This document shows positions 25,291 through 44,530 of a stretch of 64,000 nt of DNA, one piece after another. The position numbers were made by a program, and so were the translations under genes. The stretch is from Echiichthys vipera (lineage: Eukaryota > Chordata > Actinopteri > Perciformes > Trachinidae), in the NCBI GenBank assembly GCA_963691815.1, contig OY829661.1, positions 23,340,500 to 23,404,499 of the forward strand. The letters run 5' to 3'. The notes beneath the pieces are model-generated. The model was given only the letters and a program-made list of their open reading frames with translations. It ran no database searches and was not told where the DNA came from. Each line of letters opens with the position of its first letter. Within the stretch, counting starts at the first letter, position 1.

Positions 25291-28200
25291 GTGAGCTCTA
25301 GCATTCTTGTTTTCCCCCCTCTCTTTTTTGGCTGGCCAATAAATCTGTGATAGAAAAGAAGGGGGTCTGAGTTACACACTTTGTGATCTTTTCTGTGGGA
25401 TTGCTTTCTTGGTGGAATGCCGAAGGGGGGTTGAAAGAGAGGAGGTGTGGAGGGAAGCTTTTCACGTGCCAGGGAAGCAACATTATCACACTGATCTGTC
25501 AGAGAAAGAAGCAAAGCAGAGGTATAAAGAATATTTTACGGTAGATATGAGTAAAGAGAGAAAAAAGGGTAGCTGAAGGAATATCAGACTCAAAGACACA
25601 AAGAGCTGCAACAGGGGATTCATAGCTCTGCTTCCACAAGTGGGACAGCAGAAGATGTGAAAGGAAAACTCAGTCCAGCTCTTTTCTAATGAATGCCCAT
25701 CATTTTATAGTGTTTGGGGCTGCTTTGCTCACAGGACCATGCAACATAAATGTGAAATGTATGCATATCTTATTTGGTTTGTATGTGTTGGAGGAGCAGT
25801 CCCACTCTAACACAGAGTGGCAAAGACACAAGGTAGTGTTTAACGACTTTAGCAGATTGTAGCCTTGATTTATCAGCTCCTGCATGATTACAGTGTTTTC
25901 TCTAACTCTACCACAGATAGTAGCTCACTTGAGTGTGCAGCCTCATCATCATTCCTCCAACCAACATGTGTTTACATGCTGTAGTCTATTACCAATACAC
26001 AGAAGTACTAAACGTCAACAAGTTTGTCTAATATTGCCCTTTTGGTGATGGACGTCAATAATTAGAGGGACATTTATGTTAACTATACATTTTCTGACGT
26101 CTTTGTGTAAATTACTTATCTATTATAGTTAACATATGTGGAAAACACTTATAACATTTCAGATTCCATGCAAAGAGTTTTTAGATGTCGAGGTTTGTTT
26201 TTTCTTCTCAGTAGTAGTGCATTGTCCGGGCGTGGGGCGGGCATTGTTGTCCTATTATTAGAGCAAGCCGGGCCAGCCAGCAGCTGTGGGGAAGGAAGTC
26301 GGCTAGGAGCAGCCGGAGAAGAGGGATTACTGGGAACACTGAGCGGGAATTATGGACCGACTGGAATGGCATTCCTAAGGTGGCAGAGTCACTGGAGGGG
26401 AAGATGAGTGAATCGGAGCATCAGAAAGGGATCAGTGTGGATCATAAGAAAAGATAGAGGCTGAAGGTCAACAGTGATTTGGACTAAAACACCCTGCTCT
26501 AATTGCAGATTCCAGCTGTTGTACCGCTGGATTGCTTGGTCGTGAATTTATTGAGATGGATTCGTTAAAGTCTGCAAGTAATGTTTTTCTCATTAGATAG
26601 TTTGTTTATTAATTGATGAAACTTTTCATTTATAAAATGTCTGTGGTTTGGGTCTTGAAGTCCAAAAATCAAAGATTTGTTCAGTTTACAATAGCCATGG
26701 TTCCACCAATGTGTTATTATGCACATTTCAAAGAATGATATTAGAAAAAAGCTTAATGAGAATGGCAAAATTTGATAGAACTTCTGCAGTTACCCACATT
26801 TATTTTATCCTCGCTTGAGGTGATTTTTGCCTATTGAAAAAGAACTGGTACGCTTAATAGGATATGTAAATTGCTTTGCCAAATAAGTTCTCACAGAGTG
26901 AACATTTGACTCCCATCCATAATGGCTGTTTCGGCTGTCGGCAGCTTCCCGGATATTCCTGAGGGTGTCTCTTCATTTTTCCCTAGTAGATGGGTTTGTC
27001 TCTGCCAGGTCTGTAGGACACTGGTTTTGTTTCCTTCTTACAAGCTCTACTTCTTCTACTATGTTTACTGGCAGACTACAGCCCTGCATAGCCTATAGTG
27101 CCAACTCCTGAAAAAACTACGCTAGCCCTTAGCCTAGTTTATTCGCTGCAATCCAGCATTTCTTTTTTGATACATTTCAAAAGTCTTCCTGAAATTCAAT
27201 TAACAACCCATTTTAGAGGCTTAAATCATTGAATCGTTTGCATTTTGCTATATAGATGACTCATAAATGACTCATTTAATTATTAAAATGAAATGTCAGT
27301 CAACTAATTGTTTGGCACCAGAATCATTTTTGTTTAAATAATCACCTCACTAGAATTGCCATATTGTGTTACAGACTACAGCGTGAGTGTAATGGATATA
27401 TTTAATGTATCCCCCTTTATTCAAACTAAAATCAGCAATGTAATAAAACCTGTCATTGAGTCAGCTCACTCACCCGCTCTTTGAAACGTCTTTATCGCCG
27501 ACGGCCCAGGCAGGAGCTGACCGAGTGTTTTTAGGCAGTGAAAGTGGTAGGAGTTCCCTGCAGATAGTGATTACTTGGTGATTGACTGCTGTGATAAACT
27601 GCTGCCACACTAAGAAGATAATAGCATCCCAGTCTTACTCACATATCGCTGCTATCCCTGCTTCTCTGCTCTTGTAAATCTCTGGTGTGTATTCCGGTGA
27701 AATACACTTGCTCAATGCTATTAGATAAATACAGCAAAAAGGCCTTTGTCATCTGGAACCCTGACAGTTTGTATTACTTTTTCCACGTGCAAGTTGTCTG
27801 ATAAAGGGTGACCTTTTTGGTAAAAAGCTATTGTGAAACAGTCTCATCAAAATTCAAGATAGCGTATCTTGTCTTGAGCGCACTTGTTTAGATATGTTTT
27901 TAATGAATGTGAAATCAAAGATCACATTCCAGCTGCATTTTCTCTGACAGTGAAAGCAATGATAAGATACTGTGATGTGCAAGTTTTCCCCCTTACTAAT
28001 ACGAGATAAACAAGCTGATCAGGAGAAAGGCACACGATACTTCTGATTTTCAAACTAGTCCAAGTAGTGATATTTAGCTATATATGTTTGGGGGGGTTGA
28101 CGTAGTTATCTGTATTTTCATATCAATGTCGTTTAGTTGATATGCTGTCCACAGTGTCTCCTCCACCCAAACACCTTACTGTGCCTTAAAGGCTTTAAGT

Positions 28201-28445
28201 AGCACAGGACCTGCCCTCATTTCCCCCAATCTCTCTCCAGCTTCCCTTTCCCCCTCCCACTCAGGCTCTCTGAAGAACAGCTATGTAATTAGTTAGCGCC
28301 ATAAATCACAGACAACAGAAGGGATTTGATATATATGTTTGACAGCAATAAACGGGTGGTGTCATTGTGTATGTGGATTTTGGGTTTGGGGAATTGAAAG
28401 GGGTAGAAGGTGTTTGTTGGCATACTCTATAATTATGTACATGTG

Positions 28446-28490
<45 letters not shown>

Positions 28491-29849
28491 TCCATGTGTG
28501 ATCATGTGTGAGATTAATCATCTCTTTCTTTTTGATTACATGTTTCGGCATGCGGCTACAGCTGTAGCCTTTGTATGTGCACTGGCACGTTTTTGTCATT
28601 AATATCAAAAACAATTCACCATTTGATTGTTTTCTGTCCTGAAGACTGCCAATGAGGACTGTGGAAAATTATTCATTGTGTCTTTGTTTTAGCAATTAAG
28701 TGCTTAGCATTTGAATATAGGGCCACAAAACCTCAGCTTTCTATGGATCTAAATTATTTGTTTTGCTTCAACATCACACAATAGTGCAGCACACTTATTA
28801 GATCTTTGAATGTTGCCTGCATGAGTGGGGAAAGCATGTTTCAAGGCGTCGGCTGTTGAGCCTTTCTTATAATAAGATAATAATATGTTGATATGCTAAC
28901 TCTCGTTGTTAAGCCAGCTGGAGTCCATATATAGTTGTTAAATAATTGAATTCTGTGGCCCCCCTCAGCAGATGTAGCTCTCAACAGCGGCTTTAACCCC
29001 GACTGAGCTTTTTGACATTCACACCCTCCACTGAAGCTGCCAGTTAAACGGATGTATGGGCTCACTGTGTATCTGGTTGTATTCATGTAGGCTTAGAACT
29101 TTGAATAGGCACATTGCAGTGTCAGCATGCACGCTGTATGTCACCATACTGCATGCAGATGTAGTTACCGTAGATGCTTCCATCTAACTATAAAGCAGGA
29201 ATTTCTGTGTCCGTCATTCCAGTCGTCCTTCAAATATATTGAGAACTGCTAATTCAGTCTACTTCACACTTGGCTGTGGTATTACTGGATACCCAAGGAC
29301 GTGCATTGTCAAATTTGGTGCAATATGGAAAGAGAAGGAGGAGCAATAACAACTGGCCTGTATCTGAATCTCAGAAACATTTTTCTTTCGGATGAGGCCA
29401 GACTTATCCATCCGTATAAACCTCACCGGTGTGCATCTAGATCGATATTCCACCATTTTAAATTGTGTCCAAATCTGCTTTTTCGTCCCTCCTCTACGAA
29501 TTTTGTGCAACCATCCCCAAATAGGGTACAGAACATCTCTTGACCAAGCTGGAAAAAGTTACTTTTTTGATGTTCCATACAGCTTTTTTGCAGCTGGCCC
29601 TCAGTTTTTAAATTCTGTTGGCAGGACACAAAACATGCCATATAACCTGCACACTTTGTGCTTTTCTAACAACATTTGGTGGACGTGTAGATAGGATGTC
29701 TGAGTGGCCATGACAATTTGGATGCCAGTAGGAGGCGCTGTAGCAGTATCATCTAACTTTAAAGAAAGGCATCTCTGTCTCACTGTCGCTGTGTGTGTAG
29801 GTATGATTGTCTTTGTATATCTCCAGAAATTTCCATCCAATTGACTTCA
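25291..29849 (+). other. dab2ip intron
   Basis: No exon recognised. It contains a GC/CA tract at 28444-28487 and an inverted GGAATG/CATTCC pair at 26363-26375, a form that TEAD factors bind. The stretch 29200-29830 may be a dispersed repeat but was not classified. Confidence 0.4.
28444..28487. repeat. (GC)n(AC)n microsatellite
   Basis: A short GCGCGC run leads into about 18 AC units. Confidence 0.95.
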
Positions 29850-30041
29850 CCCCCCCTGGAGAGCAGTGTCGAGAAAATAGTTGATAAGATGAGCGGTTCT
29901 CGAGGAATGCTGCACTTCCGAGAGCCAAACAACAGTGCATTTCAGAATGTTTGTAAACAACAGGCGTCAAGATACTTCCAGGTGGCTTCCACTGATAAGC
30001 TGACCAGCCGGCTACTGTAAACAGTGTTACATAGTAAAAAA

Positions 30042-30356
30042 ATGAAAATGTGTTGTGTTTGGGGTTTTGCCATCTGACATACAGCAAAGGGTGCAGGGTT
30101 TTATCGATTTCCTTCAGAGAATACTAAATTTATCCAGCGGAACCTGTGGATGAGGAGGTTAAAGCGAGTGGACGTCGTCAAAAGTACTAGTGCTACAGAG
30201 AAGACTGCAAGACTGCCTGGTGGAGGAGTATTTTCATCTAAGGGGGCAGACTGGGAACCAAACCTCCATCATCGTGTTTGTGGAAGACATTTTCTAAAAA
30301 AGAACCGATCTGTGTCTCCAGTCGGACATTTTTTGGCTAAATTCTGTTCCGTTTAA
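30042..30356 (+). pseudogene. THAP zinc-finger domain remnant
   Basis: In one frame the + strand reads MKMCCVWGFAI, a TGA stop at 30075-30077, then HTAKGAGFYRFPSEN, IQRNLWMRRLKRVD and DWEPNLHHRVCGRHF, ending at TAA. This is the THAP pattern: an N-terminal Cys region, a KG-x-FYRFP block, a W-x-P block and a terminal Cys-x2-His (Cys 30279-30281, His 30288-30290) followed by Phe. THAP domains are C2CH DNA-binding modules found in THAP genes and P-element-like or Kolobok transposases. The nonsense codon lies between the first Cys pair and the KG block, where another Cys is expected, so the finger is broken. The flanks (29850-30040, 30360-30770) look like part of a dispersed element. A transposon source is more likely than a cellular gene. 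Confidence 0.65.
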
Positions 30357-33300
30357 CCTACAAATATAAATGACGATGTAATGTTTTGAGTTAATTTAAT
30401 GGTGTTAAACTAAAGTCTAACTTCTCATCTTTGTAACCATATATCGTTTTAACAGCAAGATATATCTTTGTGTTTTCACGACACTGGTGAATTAGCCATG
30501 TGCTACTCTCGGCCCTAGTCAGACACCCGGTTCTCCTCACCGTAAACACTCCTCATGAAACTTCACTTGTAGATTCTTAGAAGTGTGTAAATAAATTCTA
30601 CTTCCACTTCGGTGCGTATCACCCAGTAATTCAAGCCATTTACTCTGGTTAAATGACACTGAAGGGCTTGTTTACTAGTGGTGCCATCAGAGAACACTTC
30701 CGCTTTTGCCACCAGGAAGAACGAATATTGTTGTTGTGACGTCATGGTGAATTGTCCTATAGTCTCGCTCCCAAGGGGCGAGTGCTGCGATCTGGCACAC
30801 CCCCAGCAACGCTGCAAGCCATAGTAGTGGTAGCCAAAAAGTTGGCCCCAAAAAGGGCAGGCGCATTGAACGGTCATGCCCTGAATGGGCACAGCACTAG
30901 TGTTCTCAATGCATTATGGGTGGCGTTGAAGACTCACAAGGAAAAGTCAGTATTTAGTCAGGATCTTTTTGAAGTTTGTAGTTGACATTTAATGAACCAT
31001 TTGCGCATCACATAATCTTAGTTCGACATACTTCATCCAAAATAGATTTATTTGAATGTACCACTTCAAGTCGTGAATCAGAACAGGGTCTGATATCCCA
31101 CTTCAATGTGGGCGCTTTCATTTATGCGCCATGGGTTGTTCTGTTGTTGACCATCTATTCTGATGTTTTCTTCCCTCTGGATGACGTCATCACTACTGTC
31201 AGCCTCTCTGTTGGTTACCTCTGAGTCTTACTCTAATTCACAAATGAAACCTGATCTGTACAACACCACATGAATTATGCAAGAAGGTGCATTTACAATG
31301 TTATATGTTGCCACTAAACTAATGATTGTATAGCGCTGTAGAATCTGAATGATTCACTCTTGCCATGCCAGTATGATTGGAAGGACAGCTCTGGGATGTA
31401 AATGTTTCTCAATGAGTTGATGTTCTGTGGGATTGTTGTGCATTAATTTGCATATGTGATGGCAATTTGTGTTGTTTAGACCTATTGGTAAAGGTGTGGT
31501 GTTTTTGTGTGTGTGCCATCTTGTCTGACAAAGCCTTGTTGTGTTGATTCACAAGGAGGCGGACCACCCATTGAGCTTTCAATGAGCCAAGAAATAAGAG
31601 CAAATGTTTGAGTTCTCTTGCCTGTGGGTCTCCAGCAGTGGTCCTGTGTCTAGTTTAACACTTCAGAATGAGTTTGCTGCCAAAACACTCTTTCCTGATT
31701 TTAAAGTTGTTTTAAGGGTATGATTTATTCTAAGTTTGACGTAGTATGTGCATGTTTTTCTCTGTATTTTCCTGTTTGTTTCACCTTCAACTCAGAATAA
31801 TGCAGAGTGACATAGGAGCAGCAAGTATGTGTGTTTGTACGGCATCAGTCACCTTGCTGTGAACAAGCTGTTATCAGATATCAGACAGAATTGTCAACTC
31901 GTTTCACTCTGTTTTCATCTTTAGTCAATTCCGTGGAGATTCTGTATAGAACAACACTGTAGTGTATGTGAAACAGAAAGTGAGCACGCTTGAAATGTCA
32001 GTAATAATCTCTTTGTTTCTCTGTTTACATATGTTTGACACATTTGCTAATAATGTTACCTTTTTTTTGTGAGAATGGGCTGTCAACCTGTCTCTTATAC
32101 TGTTTGCCACCTAAATAGGCACGTATATGCAGATTTTTTAAATGCAGGACAACCAGCAGCAGCAATAGACTCCTTTCACATTGCGAATTTACCTTTCTGT
32201 TTATTTTTTCTCGTGTGTCACGTTCAAAGTCATGAATGCGCTGGAAGACAGGGTTAGTAATCACTAGAAAGCAGCTTGGAGGCTAGTGACAAGTTACAGT
32301 GGTTTCTTCTTTTCCTTATCTTTTACTTATTCAGTCTCTTTCAAACTCGGTTCAGACTAATTTTGAACGATGTTCGAGCACTGCTTGCACAGAGACGGAC
32401 TTGTAGCATTGTGTCGAAAGAGAGGGTTATCGTCCACCCGGGTGTCATACTTCCATCGTTGCAGATGTATACCCATACCTACTGCAGAGTCATAGACTTT
32501 TCATGTCTGTTCCTTGACACTCAGTAGTTAATTTGATAATTTCAATGTTATTATTACAGAATGAAATAATGGCCAAATGTAAAAAACAAAACCCATTACT
32601 TGTTATAATCCTCAGTTAATCTGCAATGGTAAAACTGCAATATCCTTTCAGAAGTTGTTGCAAACGAGGAATCTCTCTGGTTGGCTCTTGCTGTTTTTTT
32701 ACTTTTCCCCTCTCTCTTTTCAAATCTGCCTTGACATTGATGTACAGATAAACAGGCTTTCATCACAGAGATCAGGACAGACTGGTAACCAATGAAATCT
32801 GTGGAGACAAAAGCCCATCACTGAACCAGGCCCCTGGCTGTCAAAGCAAAATGAAACTGCACTGCAGAAAAGAGCATACACTGTTTGAATGCATTAGTCT
32901 TCTACTGCACGCTCTGATGATATGCAGGTTTTTAAAGCGGCGGGTCGAGGTGCTGATCCCTGAAAAAACCCAGCGTGGACAATATGATTTGCACAGTGCT
33001 ATATGTTTTTCAGCTATAATGCTAAAGTCTTATTGTTGCCTAAGTTCACCTTTGACTGTAATTTATGAGGCATAACAGATGAAAAGCTCCTTCAACTTGA
33101 GATAAAAGTCTTGCTAACTTGTCTCATGACACTCAGCTTTCAGAGAGGCCATGAAACAACTATCAAATTATATAAATATCCATCCAAGACGGGTGGGACA
33201 GTGAGGGTTCATCTGAAAGGATCTGAAGCCTGCAGTGTTTTCACAGAGCAAAGAAGCAATGAATTATTAAAGATAACAAAAAAAGTGGTGAACTCCGACG

Positions 33301-33802
33301 TATATTTTACATACAGACATGAGAGAGAGTTGGGAAGATGGAGACAAACTCAGGGAATAACTCCCTCCTGAACTTCTTCTTATCACGTAAACTCACATGC
33401 ACATTTCTCATCGGCAAAAAATCCCAAGGCTTTCATAGTTTCTATGGTAACCAGCAAGGGGATCAGTCGATGTTCCACAGAGTCGTTATTCAAAAAAAAG
33501 ACACATGCTGCTTCCTGAGAGAGACTGACTAAAATGCAGACTGAACACACAGAGGACTGTTAAATTCTCATAAGTTTATTTCCTCAATATATTTCCTCGT
33601 GTAGTCCATGGCAACAAGGATGATTTTCTTTTACTTAGCCTACGCACGAGAGAGGTTTTCCTGATAGCAACAGCAGTGTTTAACATTCATGACACTTTTT
33701 GGACACACCTTTCATGATGGATTATTGTACTTAAAAAGGAAAACGTTCAACTTTCTTTCTGTTTATCAGTTCCATTCCTTGGTTTATCTTACATTGTGAT
33801 TC
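30357..33802 (+). other. dab2ip intron
   Basis: No exon recognised. The first 400 bases may belong to the same element as the THAP remnant. Confidence 0.4.
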
Positions 33803-33807
33803 GCACA

Positions 33808-33878
<71 letters not shown>
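33803..33878. repeat. (AC)n microsatellite with one CACG break
   Basis: About 35 AC units interrupted once by CACGCAC. Confidence 0.97.
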
Positions 33879-34031
33879 ATGGGAGTGGGAGAAATCATGA
33901 TGATGTAAGAAGGTGGCTTAACGTGCTGAGACAAAACAGAAAACAGGAAAGAGGGGGAAATGAACTCCACTCCCAAAGGTTCCCCTTTCCCTCCAACGTA
34001 CCTCACTTCCTGTCACATAACTCTGCACTTG

Positions 34032-39204
<5,173 letters not shown>

Positions 39205-39560
39205 TCATGAAAGCTGGGTCATGACCGAAAGAACAAGGTCGTGGGTACAAGCGGCCGAAATGTTTTTTCTCAGGAGGGTGGCTGGAGTCTCCCTTAGAGA
39301 GAGGGTGAGAAGAGCCGCTGCTCCTTTGCGTTGAAAGGAGCCAGTTGAGGTGGTTCGGCGTCTAGTAAGGATGCCCCCTGGGCGCCTATATGTGTGGAGA
39401 TTATATCCACACTGGCCTGGGAACGCCTTAGGATCCCCCAGTTAGAGCTGGTTAATGTGGCCCGGGGAAAGGGAAGTTTGGGGTCCCCTGCTTAAGCTGC
39501 TGCCCCCACGACCCAACCCCGGATAAGCGTTTGAAGATGAGATGAGATGATGAGATGATA
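39205..39560 (+). mobile_element. LINE 3' end
   Basis: The + strand carries GGAGGGTGGCTGGAGTCTCC and GGAGCCAGTTGAGGTGGTTC, the coding region that reads LRRVAG and SQLRWF in intact copies. The same 3' untranslated block as at 4215-4420 follows, ending in GATGAGATGAGATGATGAG pentamers. It has an internal deletion just after the GGGCGCCT block. Confidence 0.85.
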
Positions 39561-42500
39561 TGATTTATTTATGGACAGAAAGAAAAGGAGAGAGAGATAG
39601 ATGAGCTTGGGTGGATAAGCGTGAGTATTCGGGATCTGAGTCCACTGCAGTAGCAGACTTGTGTTACTGTATTGATACCTGCAGAAATGAAACGTCAGCC
39701 TTAACGTTAGCTCTGTTAGTTGTCTATGTCCACTGTTGCTGGTTTTTCCTGCTGCTTATCTGTTGTTGAGACAAAATCAACGCACGGTTTGATCTGAAAT
39801 TCAGAATCGTGGACATTTTATTATGAGCATTTTGAAGAGAACGCCTTTAACACCGAACGGAAATCCCCTTTTTGGATATAATTTTTCTCCTAGCATGTAA
39901 AGTATCAGGTGACAGTCATGCAGTGCAGGGCAGTGTGCCAGATTACAGATTAATTTAATTTAGAAAAACTTTCTTTTCCTCTCTTTGACATTTAGATCTA
40001 CAAGTACAGAATCTGTACATGAACAGGTTGCTCGTGACTGAGTGTGACGGAGCATGAATGTGTATGGCTGTGTGTGCCTTTGTGGCACATTTGATATAAA
40101 AGGGGCTGCACTCAGCATTCAGAGCATTAATATAGCAGCAAAAAAAATATTGTCTGTGTGAAGATATAACAGAATAATGGCGTCCTGAGCCGAGAATGAA
40201 GTTGCGTGAATGTTAGTGCATGTGGCCGTGAAAACCGTATTTATGTATCGGGGACCGGCCTTTGTTTTTTTTCAGTATTTCGAGTACAGCTCCTTCACAT
40301 TGGAAAACAACATTGCCAGAGGTCTGTCTGTGCTTGTCTCAAGTGATTGCTTAATTAGCGAGTCCTCTCTTCATCTTCCTCTCCCTCTCTCACTACTTAT
40401 TTGTGTTCTTTATTCCTTTTAATCATCGCCAAAAAAAGTTCACCCCTCACTTCTCCTCCTCCATCTTTCCTATCTGTTCTTCTCTGGCCAACAGTGTCAC
40501 ACAGACTCCTCTGTTCTGTCCATCTCTAGCCTTGTATAATGAGTTCTTCTTGGGATAGTACATACTGCAATTTGGCCTTTACTCTGGGGCCAATAGGGAG
40601 TGGGAAATAAGAGGAGGAAGAAAAGTCGGCATTGATAGAGGGCAGCAGTCTGTCTCTATAGCAGCAGGGGTATTAAGTAAGTATGGTCGAACTTTGAGTT
40701 CAGAGAGAAATTCATGTTACGTGGCAAACTTAAATGACTGGCTCCCGAGACATGGGCGTTCTTGAAAAGTAAATTCAGGGATAGTTCAGATTCTGTATAT
40801 CTGTGTATTTGTCAGATAGCCTGAGACTTGACATGGCCTTTGATCTTCTGACGGACGTTAAATCTACTCGGACACACATTCTCTCCCTCTGTTATTAGAA
40901 GGGGTGGTTTATTTTTCTGTCTGTTCTTCACCGAGTTTTTATGGATTTATTCAGATTAGGAGTCGATTGGACAGTTCTATTAAGCTGTTACGTCCTAATG
41001 TGCAGTTAGCCAGTATGATAGATCAACGTGGACCATAAAACCATATCATTACCTCTGTTTTCTGACTTTCTCACTGTGTGGCCGTATAATCAAAACCAAC
41101 CACAACAAGAAAACAGGATTTGAGTCTAGTGCAGTACAGTGCACTTGTAGTCCTTGTGATTTCATAATGGACTTGAGTAAATACTGGTCCTGTGGTATGA
41201 TGATCCACAGCCTTTCCCACAGTGTATTATATGTGTCTGCATCTGCTAAAGCCATTTAGTAACAGGACCGTTTCAAGTGTCATAACAGAGTGCTGTTCCC
41301 ATCAGTTGCACATCAGCCTGTTCTCCACAGGGGGTCGCTAGTGATAAAGTTTTGATGTGCTGTTTGGCTCATTCTGAATTATATGTGTGTGTATTATGTA
41401 AAGTATCTTCTTGTGCTGTAAGGTATGACTCAGGTGCATCATGAATAGCTTGTACTATCTATGTCTAGAGCTGAAACCATGTATTAACTAATGAGTCGAC
41501 CAACACAAACATTATTTAATTAATAATTGATATGCGGCCCTAATGCCAGTTTCAGCTTGTCATTCGTGAGGCTATTTGACAGTTTGCCTATTTGCCTGAC
41601 AAGGAATTTTATGACATTATGTTAATAATCTGCAGATTAATCAATAATTTAAATAATTGTTAGTGACAGTAATATCCCACATGTCTTCATTAAAGTTGTA
41701 AAGTTCAGTTTTTGAGAGGTGTTGACTCAGCTGCACGGTCTTTTTGGAGGCTGCAGTTGAATGGTACTGCAATATACTGACAGGTGTTTCTGTTATTTTG
41801 TCCAGCCCATTTATATCAATGAGGGTAGGCTAAAAAAATAGAAACATCTCTTTGTTTACTGCAATTCATTTCAACAGCATATTTGCAGTATCGGGATGGG
41901 CGGAGTTAGAAAAATACTCACTCACTCTCTTCCCTGTCTGACATCTATAAGAGTTTGTTACTGTTGTTTACACCAAAGAAGCGGTGACTTTATTACATAT
42001 AATAAAGTCGAGTTGTCTTTTAGAGGGTAAACTATTATCCGCCCAAGGAGATTCAAGCAGCAGTAGCTATCAATTTTGTCTTATCCACCGCTCGTAATCC
42101 ATACTAATAGGTTTTGTCATTTCCAGACGAACAAGTTTCGCCCGGACTCTCAACCCTCGAATCTTTATGTTTTCTTATCACACGCTGGTCGGCTCCAAGT
42201 CTGTTATTTTAGAGCAGTCTAATCCCCGTCACTCCCTCTGAGGTGTTTTGCTCTAATGGCTGGCTTTTTTTTTTTTTTTGAGATGTAATAGCCAGTATGC
42301 GTCACTTTCTATGTAAGACCCACTATTCATTTTGAGACAATAGAGTGAGCTATGCTTGGGATCGATACATCTCTCTTTGTCTCTTTGTTTGCGCTGAAAG
42401 TGGACTTGGTTGCATTTTCCCTTCAGCTGGATACTACACCAGCATTTCTAAGTAATGTTTTAGAGCTTAATCTGTGGCTCTTTTTTGCTTTTGGGACGTT

Positions 42501-44495
42501 TCCATTCACAGCAATTTAGTTTTAATTCTCAGAGGGCGTTTTGCAGTGTTACCTCAGACACCAGGGGGTCCTTGATGTGTGTAATTGATGTTGAGACAGT
42601 TTTTGGGTGAAACTAGAGCAACGCTGAGCCTATGTTAGAGGTATGTAAAGGAGATGGCTTTACATCCTCACTCTCTTCAATTTTAAACGGCATGTGTGTA
42701 GCTAAAGGCACAGTGTAATAAAAGCTTGCCGGTAGCTTGTAATTGTGCTTTCCCAGACACTATAACTACGGCCGGAGTCAGAGATGATGGAGAAACAACA
42801 CGAAGAACTATTAAATCCTTTTGCTTTCCTGAACACAAAATTTTGCCTTCCCTGTGAGTTATGTGAACAAACAACGAGCAGTAAAGCTGTGGGGCTGACA
42901 GGACTCATGGTGCATTGAGATCCTGCTCGTAAATAACTGCTGTTGTAAAGTCACTGTGAATTTACCATGCAGTTAAAGTTTCTTGGGTAAATAATTGAAT
43001 ATTAAAAGACATCTTTTTTAAAAATCTAAGCTATCTAAATGTCATTCCTTCATTTAGCGCGTAGATTTTAAAAGCGGCTGATGAGTGGCCGACAAAAACA
43101 AATACTTACCTGCCACAGTGGTGACCCTGATATACATATACTGTATTCTACTGAGAAATAAATAATAAAACTCTGCAGCAGTCGATCTAACTTGCTCTTT
43201 TTTCTTTCTTTCTTGCTGCCATGTTGATTCGACTCATCCCTCCATTGGCCTCTTCAACAGGTAAGACATTTATTTTACCCGTGATTCCTGATGCAACAGG
43301 CAGCTCTATCACTTCTCCCACGTTTCTTTCTGGTCTCAAGAGCTCGGCAGCAGACATTTTCTTTTCTCTAATGTCTTCCATGGATTTTATTGTGTTTGAG
43401 TAACATAAAATCATTTAGCCCCATATGCTGCAATACACCTTTGTTGTTAAGTGCTGGGTGTTTTGGTCACACAGAGGAACAGAGAGTGACGTCATCTCTT
43501 AGGTTGTACATGAGTTCACCTGCAAACACCCCACTCACAGGCAAATCCACAAAGAATGGATCGCAGCCACTGATAGCACCATGAATTGCTCTTCACTTCC
43601 AATCCCTGTCTGCCCCATCTCAATGTCCAGTTCACAAAAGATATAGTTCACCAATGATGTTACAGCGCAAACACGCCCATCGCGTTGTACATCCGCGATG
43701 ATGTCATCACCTTACGCGACGCCCTGTTGTGCGTAAAACCTCTCTTAAGAATGAGCCTATTAAAACCCTGAAAAGTCTTGTAATAATAGTTCAAATAACT
43801 TTGAGAATGTTAAGAAATATGTTGTTCATGGGTCTACATTTGAAAATACTTTGGATCAATATGTTCTTTTGTGTTTATTTCGGAAAATATGATGAAAAAC
43901 AGCTCAGCTTGTGATTTGAGGGCTATGAAGCATTTGGAGATAGTACAAAAAAATTACACCACATAAGCAGAAATACCAATGTAGGCACTGACAGACCGTT
44001 TCTGTTGCAAAGTTCAAAAGGGTTAAGGCAAGGAATTTAAACGGGAATGCTGTTGGTGTTTTGATGGCATGATCTGAAGTGGAGGACACTGCTCATAAAT
44101 GTGCTTCATTACCAATAATGAAGCAAAAGCAGTTTTTCATTTTTTTTACAATTAAAAGTCTTTGGCTTCCTTTAATTTTGCCAGTATTCAACACAACATA
44201 CCACTGTTGTGTGTCATTTACAGTCTTGTTTTTGTCTATGTATCCCATACAGCAAGAGTTCACAACTGGCATTCACATTAAAGCAAAAGCCTACTTTACC
44301 TTTTTTTCTTCACCTTTTATTGGAGCCAGCAGCAGCACACGAACTTTGCATGACCCCGATTCTCTAGTCTGCCTGACCATAGGTTCCTGGTCTGTCAACA
44401 AGAGGTCATTGTAGATAGCTATTCCCACAGTGGCTATTATGCAGGCAAGGAAATCAATCAGCTTTGAAATAAAAAAACAACAACTGTCTGTTCTA

Positions 44496-44530
44496 ACACG
44501 GGCCACAGCCACACGGGCCACAGCCACACG
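44496..44530. repeat. 15-bp tandem repeat, 2.3 copies
   Basis: The unit ACACGGGCCACAGCC is repeated without mismatch. Confidence 0.95.

Noticed and set aside
43187..43414. 75-codon minus-strand frame including GKINVLPVEEANGG
   Set aside because: It looks protein-like, but no family was recognised and no splice or promoter context supports it. The opposite strand is equally open.
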